DNA of 64,000 nt, taken from NCBI RefSeq assembly GCF_964340395.1, contig NC_135557.1:15591867-15655866 (forward strand), in the 5' to 3' direction. Origin of the DNA: Glandiceps talaboti. Lineage: Eukaryota > Hemichordata > Enteropneusta > Spengelidae. The translations under genes and the position numbers were made by a program. Under the pieces are notes generated by a model, which was not told where the DNA came from, made no database searches, and saw only the letters and a program-made list of their open reading frames with translations. Each line of letters starts with the position of its first letter. Positions within the stretch are counted from its first letter, which is position 1. Below, in pieces: positions 10,075 to 20,655 of this stretch.

Positions 10075-13019
10075 CTGCAAAGAAAAAATAAAAGTACAGG
10101 GCAGACACTATGAAAGACATTATCATTTCCAGTTAATGCTTAAAAGTGCACACCACTATATAGCTAGGAAATTGAGATCTTTTCATAAACGTTAGGTCCG
10201 GAAGAGTCATTACATGACTTCAAATCACATTACAGCTAAAAATGACTTAGTTTGGTGTTTCACTCATTCAGCATGACAGCATTACACGCCCTCAGACAAC
10301 TTCTAATGCAAAAGAAACAATTACATAGGTTCCACACACAGTGGGGATGTAGAATAGTCAAATTTAAATGCTGATTATCAGTTATAAAATAAACAATCGA
10401 AGCCATTAAAATCACCAAATCCATGTGTAATATTTTCATTAGAAACCCGTTTTTACTGCATTGTGAGAGAATAACAATGCTTATCAGTGATTGGGCAAGT
10501 GATCCTGTTGTGTTTATTGTGCCTCTGTTATTGATAGTCTAGAGTTGAAATATGTCTAGCTCTGTGTCAAAACCGCCATGTCCCATCAGTGAAACACCAA
10601 GCCTACATCGTTTTAGCTGTAATTACATAGTCAGAAACACCAAACTGAACCTCCCTGTCAACTTCAATTTTCTAACATTGATTAATTGTTGCTTCATGGG
10701 ACTCAGCAGACATACATTTAGTATTAGAGAAAATGAACATCCTGACTCCAAAAAGTATATATTGTTTGTATTACCTCCAGGTTGCTATAAAATGGACATG
10801 GAAAACATTTCCAATTTCTCTCATTTTTGGCAATCAAGCGCAATTTATCATGTAATGCGAAAATCATGTAATTTCTTTTCCTGAACCCTAAGTTTATTGA
10901 AATACGTTTATTTATATAGATGGACATCACTAGAGCAGACTACAAAGATTTGGACGATGGCAACTATCTACCTTGTCAATGTGAAATACTCCCTCAGAGT
11001 TAGTAACATGTACATTCGTGACACGATTCAAATCTTACCTTTCAAGTGTTGTCCAGTCAGTGTCAACAACGATTCTGTGAACGTGATTACAAAATGTTGA
11101 AACTACTTTAATATAAAGGATGACGTGTCTAATTTTAGGTTAACAGGTACATCAATGCAAAACATGCTGACTAATATTCAGCGGTACTTGATGGTATTAA
11201 TATATTTATTAATAACTCGTTTCAAGGGTGCAGCATACACATGTCAATGACTTTGTGAGAATCTACCATTTTCCTAATCTTCTATACATATCTATACAAA
11301 TCCCATACATGCATTTTTAATAATGTGTCCAGTGTTCACATTGTGTATTGCATTTGTATAACGGTCGACACATGACACACTTGTTTTGGTCAATGAAAAA
11401 TTTAGTGGATCAGAAGAGCTGCTCAGTGCTTGCAGATATTTATATGTACACTCCCTGACAGTTTTTCCTAGAACGTATGCACCTGCTGCTAGGTGTGGAA
11501 GCCCCAATGTTGTAGGTAAAAGGGGTATGCAATCCGGTTAAGTTTCCCTTGGTAGGATTTAGATGGTAGGGCTTTAACTACCACATATTTTACCTATGTT
11601 TTAAACCATGTAAGATTCTATCATTCAATTCTATCCTTTACATCCATGTGTATCCTGTTTTACTTACTCTGCTGTGAACGACTTGATTAGTCCGCCAGAC
11701 GTCCTCTGTTATTTTGCCTGGTACGATTATCATTCAGAAAAAAGGAGTCAATTAACTCATATTGGTGTGATTTTAAAGGCATAGGTACTTTGTTCATGTT
11801 CATATTGAGCCTTATAGCCATGATAATGAATATCCCAAACTACTCAATCAAATAATAGAGTAATCTGTCAACTTAGTCTCGACTCTTAAGTATTTTCGCT
11901 TTAACACCCCCCCCCCCCTCCAAATTATTTTTCCAAAAATGACGAAATCTATAAATCTTTTCAACAGTACTCATGGCCAGTAGTACTATAGACATAGCAA
12001 TATGTGTGTCTGTTCGTTTATAGTTTGTAAATGTGAATATTTTAATGACCTAAACTTAGTTTTCCATGACATAAAGTTCACCCTTGTGATGTACATCTAC
12101 CCGAGGCTTGTGTACAGTGTTTATCCCTTGTGTCTCACAATCATTCACCCTTATGTCCTAAAGTGTATCACTGTCGCACAAAGTTAGCCCTTTGACATAA
12201 CCCCCATGTGGCACGACGTTGTGTCTTGCTTAAAAAGCATATCTAAACGTGTTCTAGTAGTAAAATAATTACAGTTTTAGGGCAAGCAATATTTACAAGT
12301 ATGTCAAAGTTTGCCAAATCATCATTATGACAATTTACCAACCCGGTACTTTCTATTCCGTTTGCAAACAACACACAAATGGATATTTGAATAAAATATT
12401 CATAAATCATAATTGCAGGTTAACAACCTTTATTTAGGATCAGACGACGTTGCGTCGATTGATATTTGTGGGGGCTGGCTATATACTGGTAAAGGTTTAC
12501 ATACACTTTCTACAGTTCCCGTTGCTCTCAGTATTACGTAATAAGTCGGTGCCTGGCAGATGATTTACCAAGGCTATCCTTTGTATTCTGAAACATAAAT
12601 TTAACCGTTTCACATTTTACACAACTTCCAGAGAGTTAACCGCAGTGCATCATGTTCTAGGATCACTCACTTTTAATTGGCGTCAATTTAATGTATACGC
12701 TGCTTGAACACGTAACGTGTTTCATAAAAATATTAACAATAGTTTTTTAATAGAATGCTTTCCAACACAGTGCCCCCCCCCCCCAAAAAAAAATGTACAA
12801 ATATTACTCTTTGCATGGACGTGTATGGGCACCGCGACCGATTACACATACTCCGTGGGGAGCACACATTCCATTGCATGAAGCCTCTGTAAGCGCATAT
12901 TGAATATAAACATTCACAAAAAACTTCTCTCCCACTTGCCCCCCCCCCCCCCCAATTAATCTGCTCCATTCATTTCAACAGTCAAAATCATCATTCAAAT
13001 TTTGCCCTCGGGCTAATTA

Positions 13020-13105
13020 GCTATTTAGAAACAAAGGCAGTTGCGAACAAAGCAGGGCTCGAACCAGCAACTCGCAGTCGGCTACTAATTCCAATTATAA
13101 CATAC
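13020..13105 (-). repeat. tRNA-like B-box, possible SINE remnant (unit A)
   Basis: On minus the sequence reads TGCTGGTTCGAGCCCTGC, a near-consensus RNA polymerase III B box (GGTTCGANTCC type). I could not fold a convincing tRNA or define a clear A box. The unit B copy is at about 23610-23660. A tRNA-derived SINE remnant or tRNA pseudogene is possible. Confidence 0.35.
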
Positions 13106-14557
13106 TAGTCTACAGAAGGAAATCAATATTGATATCGAAATCCAAGTGCCTGTACGACGGGTTGGTTAGCCAATCACCAGCTAAATCATCGTAAATAAAT
13201 TTTCCTGAACGTCGGCCAATGACCTTGTCCGTCGCACTCACATTTCACGTGCGCCCAAACAACGTAGTCCCTAAACTTGCCTATACAGAGATACTTACAC
13301 CCTCATAATTATACATTTTTGGTACTTAAAGCTTACAAAAGATTAAACTGAAAGGTATTTAATTAGCTTTTTTTTCAAAAAAGACACGCCACATTGCAGT
13401 GAATATAATAACCCAAAATCAATGGACGATGTGAAATGTCCAAACGTGAATTTGTCGTGAACTTGTGCAATGTGTTGATGGTCAACAGCTGCTGCACGTT
13501 CTTCTGGCGAATTTATACGCACATCTTTTAAGTGTAATGATTACCAACCACGTCAGTGAACGAAGAGCCTACTGAAAACATCGGGAATCTATTTTGGAAA
13601 GATTCTGACGCGGGAAAGCAAGTATGTCAGTGATCGAATGATTGGCGTTATGCTGAAAAGTTGTGTACGCTCCTGACCCCCAGTTCAGCCATCTTGTATT
13701 TTCTTGTTCAGCTTGGGCCACACATAATTCTCCCTTCTGTTTTGCTTATTCACTTGCTCCAAAATACACCAAACAGTTAGGAGACACCATCTCACATCAG
13801 TGTTATGTGACTCCCATCCCTGGCTATAGATTGAGAAAAAAAGACCCTGAACAATTAATACATTTTTGTTGCAGAATGGAGGTAACTATAACCAAGCTAT
13901 AAGTATGCTGTCATCTGCTGTTTGAATTTTTTCCCAACGACCTTTCATATCATTTTGTGCACTTGTAGTGTAGAAAACACAAGTGTGGCAGGGTAAGTCG
14001 GTCACACAGGCACAATTTTATAATTTGGTTCATTTACATACATGAATGTTTTGGCATTTGGAGTTCGAGAGAATTATCAATAGCTATGCCCTACTGACCA
14101 CTCTTTGTATATGTTGGTTAAGATGTTCCTTAATGGAAGTGGGCCTGGTTCTTTTCTTTCTGCTATGTTTGGGTGACTACGTCTACAGGACAAGTTTGGA
14201 TACTAGTGCCTTTGTATTTATGTAGTAATGCGCAGCAAACCTGAGGCATCTTTGACACATTTGAGCTTGAGTTCACTCATCCATTAATGCATTTCTACAG
14301 TGTGATGTAAATGAATTTTTGTCTGGATTTACTTGGTTTTAGTTCCTCCATTTTACTCTTTACTTGTCCAAGGATTCATGCCCCACCCCACCCCCAATAA
14401 AAATTGTCAGTTTCTGTATATTAAAATTGTAAGCTGTACCTTTTCCTTTTTTTTCTGGCGTTTTTTTCAAGTGCCTTTATTTTCTGCTGTTGTTTTCAGT
14501 ATTTTCATAGCAAGCAGTTGTTGCTGCTGGTGTCATTCTTGCCAAGAGGTCCCAAAC

Positions 14558-14736
14558 TCAGGGATAGTGTTTGTCTATTTGTACATTTTTAGCGTGCTCA
14601 TTGTTGGACTTATAGTATTTACTGCCAGGTAGTTGTTCTTTTGCCTGTCTATCAAGATTTATTTCCAACCCATGCATTGCCAGTTCTGAGGCTGTTTGTG
14701 TGTACACTAACACATCTATTTCGGCACCATGAGCTC
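14558..14736 (-). other. Exon-like open segment conserved in both units (unit A)
   Basis: On minus a strong acceptor (TTTTTTTGCAG) precedes an open segment starting GAHGAEIDVLVYTQTASELA and continuing MHGLEINLDRQAKEQLPGS. The unit B copy (25099-25331) is also open. By eye, three differences in the shared part are silent (gcc/gct, tta/cta, aaa/aag) and two change an amino acid (G/S, A/T). That fits a real exon but is too few to prove it. The frames part after KNVQ, where AAAAAT-GTAC could be a weak donor. I do not recognise the family. The unit A copy is cut off from any upstream exons by the duplication junction 30 bp away. Confidence 0.3.
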
Positions 14737-14768
14737 CTGCAAAAAAATCCTCATACATAACACATATC

Positions 14769-15112
14769 ATTCGAATCATTCGAGCTCGCGATCGCGAGCG
14801 CGCGACAAGACAGATAATTTATATGACCGTTGAGGGCGCTACTCAATCGGTACACTCCACACATGTTAGACTAGACACGTGTGCATTACGCATGTTACGT
14901 CCCAGTCCGCCGTATTCTATTTATATTTCAGCGCGTTTCAAGTTACTGTATGTATTTTTCTGTGTATTTTAATTAGATATTAATTATTGATTAAAGATAA
15001 TGAAATAATTATAAACATAATTATAAAATTGACGGAACTTTTTGATATTGTCTGTATTCATGTTATTGTTGCCTCATGCCCTTATTCATGGTATTGTTGC
15101 CTCATGCCCTTT
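14769..15112. mobile_element. Orphan right end of the Pif1 transposon with duplicated terminus
   Basis: This stretch matches the last about 310 bp of the 5' transposon (5529-5838), including the flanking GACCAAT. The segmental duplication therefore copied only the transposon's right end. The terminal piece ATTCATG(G)TATTGTTGCCTCATGCCC is present twice in tandem (about 15057-15083 and 15084-15111) but once in unit A. The subterminal palindrome GCTCGCGATCGCGAGC (about 14783-14798) is intact here, while unit A has lost the adjacent GAGCTC. Confidence 0.85.
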
Positions 15113-15424
15113 GACCAATGTGACGACTGGTAGATAGACAGAATGTGATCAGGCAATAAGTGTTTTACAGCATATCACATTCTCAGACAGTTATGGATGG
15201 ATAACATGTACAATTTCACAAATAAGTAGCTATTGAATAAGTGTTGAAAGTATTGATATTAAAATGAATGAATAAGAACAGGCAACACTGTATTAGGTAG
15301 AGTGACTTTCATTTTATTGAAGACAGTTGACTAACCCTTCACAATAAACGCACAAAAACGAAAGCAGAGTTGTTCAGCCAAATGACCTTAGATGGCGCTG
15401 TTGTCGTCGTTGTTGCTACTGCTA

Positions 15425-15464
15425 TACTGCTGTTGTTGTTGTTGTTGTTTTTGTTGTTTTATGT
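15425..15464. repeat. (TTG)n microsatellite, unit B
   Basis: Counterpart of the CTG/TTG tract at 6150-6190, shortened in its CTG part. Confidence 0.85.
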
Positions 15465-16792
15465 TTTTTGATCATTCATGATAATTCATCATTTCGAATA
15501 AATTTTTGATAATTCATCATTTCTTCAATAACCGGCTTTGCCGAATTCACATCAAAATGGTAGAAGTCTAGACTCTATCCTGTGTGAAAGAAGATTGAAA
15601 TATGTGTCATTTATGTAGGATATCTGGCATAAGTAAACTATAGGAACACAATATGCCATGCCATGCCATGGTTTTGGGTGGTAGTAACCGTATTTTTAAT
15701 TATCAAATTATCAAAACGCACACAGTGAAAATAAGAATACCAACACCTATAGATGATTTTCAATGGTGTCATGAAACGCGTAGTTCAATTATGGGAAGGA
15801 ATAGTCGCACAATGTCACACTCATTAACATGTTCGTTTGGGGTGGAGGGGATCTGGTGCCAATGCAATTGCTGAACTTTATTTTTGCACTTCTAATGAAA
15901 TTGCGAAATCTGTCACGCCTTCACTGATAACAGGTTCTGTATTTACTAATGAGATGTTAGTAAGTTGATCAAAATTAACTTCTAAATGTTTTGTACAATG
16001 CTGTGTTTTTAGTAATTTAATGTGTTTACAATCACGTTTTTTATATTATAGATCGATCGTAGTGGTGCGATTGCTAGAGTTGTCATCATGGTTTTCATTA
16101 ATTCATATATAAACGTGTTGATGTCGCACTTGTGAACGTTTGTTTTGGGAAGGGGGAGGGGGTTTGTCTTAAACTTAAACTTGTGCGACATTGTGCGATT
16201 GTCCCAAGGGGACTTGGTGACATTACATTCTTGTGTATGCTATACAGTAGTTATATATCTAAACGCTGAAATTACGAATTTCTTCTCTTAGCTTTGAGAG
16301 ATACACAAACCTGTGACGTGTATTCACTTGCTGGAGTAAAATCTAATTATTTGCAGCTCTAGAACTATTTGCAATGACACTCACAAACGGATCTAAATAG
16401 AACTATTAACAACTGATAAAACTTTGAAGTCCCTCTCTCAGAAATGATTTACTACTTGAAAATAACCTTGCACTTGGAACCACATTTTTAGTTCCAAAGA
16501 TCACCAAGAGAAAATTGAATGAATTTCATAATATGAAATAATCCAGATAAGTATATTGCAATTAAGATCATGACATTTTCACCTGAAGTAAAATTGAACA
16601 CAAAATTCCTTGTATTCAAATTTGTCAGGAAGGCCAAAAGTAGTGCCATTAGCCTTTACAACTGTTGACTCAAGTGTTCTGTAAGACTGCATTATCACAC
16701 TATTAATTATCAATTAAAAGATTTGCTGTGCAATCAGTTTACGGCTTATTGTGTATTAGCATACAAACAACAATTATTTTTTAAATGCCTAC

Positions 16793-19700
16793 CTTCACAA
16801 ATAGCATTTTTACCATAACTACATGGGGTATCATCCATAAGCAAGCCTCTTGCAGCCCTTTGAAAATAAAAGATAACATTATATTTCTTATTACCAAAAC
16901 CTCATCTTCACCATGTATTTGAGTAATATGATGTTTGTGATGTCATATTACGAATGCTATGTATTATTCTTAATCGTGTTATTTTGCTTGGCTTGAAGAA
17001 AGCTTCCATAAAAATCAGGAAAGGTGATATGTAATACCTTAATGTTACGTAACGTTAATGTCAGGTGACAGCCTCTATCCAGGAACCCCATATTAAAACC
17101 CCGTATAAGAATTACACTCGGTTACCCAGATTCTCGTTGCCAGGGACTCTGCCAACGAGACTGGGTGGTCTCGTAGAAGAGACCCCAGCGGGGAGAGTCT
17201 GGGTAACCGAGACTATAGAGGAATGAAAAATGTAATAAAACCTGTTGTTATTGCGCGCTTACAACTGTTACCATGGACAAGTGCTAATAGTACATTTAAT
17301 TCCAGTATATAGCTTAATTCCTGGTACAATTCATTTCCCCGCTAAATGTGTCAGCATGCAATGGGTCATTTTTACATAGCTTGGACTCTAAATCCCTTTC
17401 ATTTTTCTTAATAAAGAGGCACTTATTAAGATCATACACACGGGTAAAGGGAACGTGGACAATTATAGCAGGTACACAAAATATTTAGATGCTATTCCTA
17501 ATGTATTTCTTCGTTCAACCAAGGAAAACATGTGTGACCTAAGGGACTTTTGTCAGCACGAGTTTGATCGGCCACGAGTAGTTTCCGGCTATATTGGAGA
17601 ATAAAATAATTATACCAGTGCCTGTAATATCAAAGAAAATTCGGGGAAAGTAATGGCAATTTTGAAAATTTTGACTCATTTCGAACACAGCAAAACCAGT
17701 GACGTAGACACGTAATTTTGTGACATAGACGAGCATATATTGTCGTGACATAGAATGACCAGAGTATATATTCCAAATTTTATGTTCAACTTGACTCGTG
17801 CATGATATCATCATCAATGATATACTCGTAGAGGTCACGTCGATTTCAGTAAATCGTGATGTTTCCTTGAATAATTTTTTTACCAGACTAAAACAAAACA
17901 ATTCAGTGATTTAATTTTAGTCTTGGACTCCAACCTCAGTAAAACAACACATTTCTGTAAATTATTTCAGCGGGAAACTGAAATGGTAGTAAAAACATTC
18001 ATCACAAAGTTTCCTTTATTTCGATGGATGAGATGAATAAATTTTAGCATGCGCAGTGATAGGATACATACCACAGTTGGACGCATGGACCACTTCCATC
18101 AGGTTGACCACAGTCAAAGTTGTTGTATGGCAAAAGTGTCCCATCATTGGCCTCAAGGAAACCATTATCGCCTGTCTTTGCATCAATCCAGAATTCTTTC
18201 CCGGAAAGTCCCTGAGACTCAATGTATGCCAGCATGGAATCAAATTCACATCCTGTGGTTATTCTGGCAAGGGACAGTCCTTTACTTTGGCAGGCATCCA
18301 CTGCACTAGCCATATTAAAACCACCGGGTATAATTGTGAAGGCTACAGGAAAAGCAATTAAATAAAAATAGTGACTTTCACTTGTGGTATTGCAGGTTAA
18401 TTTGCGGGTAGGTTTAAATATATGCATCAATTTCTTATTTTTTCAGACTTAGTATAACCAAGGGCATGAGGCAACAATTCTGGTGTCTATCAACAATTGA
18501 ATAACATGAATAAAGACAATATCAAAAAGTTCCGTCAAGTTTATAATTACTTCATTATCTTGAATCAATAATTAATATCTAATTAAAATACATACAGTAA
18601 CTTGAAACGCGCTGAAATATAAATAGAATACGACGTAACATGCGTAATGCATGTCTAGTCTAACGTGTGTGTGGAGTGTACCGATTGTGTAGCGCCCCCA
18701 ACGGTCATATAAATTATCTGTCTTGTCGCGCGCTCGCGATCGCGAGCTCGAATGATTCGAATCTTTGCAACCGTCCATAAAAGTACTGGATTTTGAAAAT
18801 TCCATATGCACGAGCTCGACATTTTCTCAATTTGCTCAATTTGCTCAATTGCTAAAAAAAGGAAGGGTAGGACACTGTGGTGTTCTTTTTCCAGACATGT
18901 ATCTCTTTTTCGTCGTAAGCGTGAAACCACATCGCCCTCGTTCACGGACGCTTTCTGTTTCGGGCAAACTTACGCGTTTTTGGTTACTCAGTCAAATGAC
19001 GTTGTTACGTTTTCTCTTTCATTCAAAGGTATAGTTTGAAGAGACACAGATATGACGACTACTGTTTAATGATTATTTTTACGTAATTTTATGAAAATAA
19101 TATAGACCGGAATCGACTGTGTGTTCGAGCCTACCGTAACTCTACGGCATCAAATATTGATTAAACCAAGATATTATCAATTGTATTTTTGTTTATATCC
19201 CTCGCAAAAGACGCACCGTTTCGGAGCTTCAGTTCATATAATATGCTGTTTCGGCAATCTGTTTTACTGTCCCGCAAACGCCACAATGTACTGAAACATG
19301 CGAAATATATACCTCACCACAAGAGGGCAGCAGGTGGTATCGAGCTTCGAGCGAAAATTCATGGGTCACATGTTCGAATTGAAGCGTCCTGATTGGTTTA
19401 TTCGATTGCGTGTCCTACCCCTCTGTATTACAAGTTTAAGCAAGGAATGCGTTTGAGCTCGAGCTCGAGCACGGCAAGCAGCGCGTCACGCATCGGCGCG
19501 TCAGCTTTCGCGAGCGAACTAAGCGTCGATTTTGCATGCACCATGATCATGTTCCATTAAACCATTACAGACAAAATCTATCCATATAGTTTCTTTTCCT
19601 TTATTCTTTTTTGGAGTCTTCCATATTTATATAAACTTTTTCTGAGATTATTAAAAATGTTTCATTTTTTTAAAGACCGGAAAGTGTACAAATACATACC

Positions 19701-20020
19701 CAAAATAACAAATATGTGTAGACGTGTATAATGAGTTTATTAAAATAAACTACAAATAAAGAAGTAAGTATGTAAATGTGACTCATAGCTAACTTGGGCC
19801 TTTATTACCTGGATATCATTATCATGTTTGGGTTTCACCAGAATTGTTGCCTCATGCCCCTGGTATAACCATACTCATTTAGTTGAGTTGATACCAAATG
19901 GGGTGGGCGTTAGAGGTGCACATTGTGGGCTGGTTAACCCAATCGAAACAAAAAAAGTAATAACAATTGTTTGATGCAGGGAAATAATTGGTTATCTCTC
20001 TGTGTCTCTGTCTGTCTGTC

Positions 20021-20074
<54 letters not shown>

Positions 20075-20655
20075 CGCGCGCGCTGATATTGTCGAATACC
20101 AAAACTCATAATGGACAGCCAAACATGCACTCAGAAAGGCGAGTAAGCTATAAACCTAGCAAACTTAAATTTTACGGAATTTAACAATAATCAATGGTGT
20201 TTGCATTAAATGTTAACTATTCAAGACAAGGTCTATTATAACGTATTTGGCTCAACAAATATCACACCGATAAAGATTTAATGAACATTTAAAAATAACA
20301 TCGTCTGCTAAAAAAATATCTCTTGATGCTTTCAAAATAAATCTCGTTAGATATTGATGATGAGCAAACATACAGACATGACGAATTATTATAACTTGTA
20401 AATTTACTTAGCAAAATATGAAAAACAACCAACGTTATCATCAACACCTGTGAGCAATTTTCAACTCGTAATTTCAAAGTCGCTGTGTGCCCATATTATT
20501 AAACCGTCTTGATAGGAGATATTCAAGGGTCATATTTTGAAAATCAAAAAAGTTAGAAATAGTTTACCTGCATTTGTCACTGCACAATACAGTACAACGG
20601 TGAGAACGACTATGCGAATCATATTGTACTTCGACTATTACAATACAGATGAAAA
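16793..20655 (-). CDS. Secreted C-type lectin-like protein, unit B copy
   Basis: Coding exons on minus: exon 1 20568-20622 (ATG at 20622; exon start at 20655 after TTTTTTCTTTGCAG), exon 2 18072-18342, exon 3 16793-16857. Lengths (55, 271 and 65 nt) and phases equal those of unit A. The protein is nearly identical: same signal peptide, same QPD motif and cysteines, with Asp60 to Glu in the AYI(D/E)SQG segment and silent changes in exon 3. Intron 1 contains the 1.4-kb transposon 18461-19862, so it is 2.2 kb instead of about 0.8 kb. The splice sites are intact, so the gene may still be expressed. As in unit A, the terminal coding exon is not resolved. Confidence 0.83.
17117..17211. mobile_element. 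Short foldback/MITE-like element (unit B)
   Basis: Duplicate of the 8004-8098 element with the same 14-bp inverted ends and only point differences (for example CCGGGG to CAGGGG). Confidence 0.65.
17510..17850. repeat. Dispersed repeat family R2 (unit B copy)
   Basis: Duplicate of 8390-8730. It has lost GGCC from TACCGGCCAGTGCC (now TACCAGTGCC) and gained AAATC in TTTCAGTAAATCGTGATG. Confidence 0.7.
18461..19862 (-). mobile_element. Non-autonomous derivative of the Pif1 TIR transposon
   Basis: About 1.4 kb present in unit B and absent from unit A. The left end is AGGGCATGAGGCAACAATTC, and the right end is CACCAGAATTGTTGCCTCATGCCCC, its inverted complement. GTATAACCA flanks both sides (18452-18460 and 19863-19871); unit A has the empty site AGTATAGCCATACTC. 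The first about 390 bp match the reverse complement of the right end of 1573-5838, and the last about 300 bp match the reverse complement of its left end. It is thus the same family in the opposite orientation. The middle (about 18860-19450) has no helicase or transposase and only partial matches to the 5' element. It lies in intron 1 of the unit B lectin gene. Confidence 0.92.
20027..20072. repeat. (GT)n microsatellite expanded in unit B
   Basis: About 22 GT units, against about five at the matching unit A position (9482-9492). The flanks are otherwise the same (TCTGTCTGT...CTCGCGCGCGCTGATATTG). Confidence 0.95.

Larger units (their letters stand above)
5529..14765. repeat. Segmental tandem duplication, unit A
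   Basis: This about 9.2-kb block is repeated directly as unit B at high identity. The left edge of homology is ATTCGAATCATTCG at 5529, about 310 bp inside the right end of the 5' transposon. The right edge is ATCCTCATACATAACACAT at 14765. The unit carries one lectin gene on minus (7680-10074) and otherwise repeats and non-coding DNA. ORFs at 10552-10884, 11292-11507, 13663-13902 and 14333-14632 are broken or shifted by indels in unit B, so I do not call them genes. Confidence 0.93.

Noticed and set aside
10552-10884. 110-codon plus ORF conserved in both duplication units
   Set aside because: Conserved only by the recent duplication; an indel shifts the frame in unit B near the end, and no motif is visible.
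13020-13105. Functional tRNA gene
   Set aside because: A good B box is present, but no convincing A box, anticodon arm or acceptor stem could be assembled.
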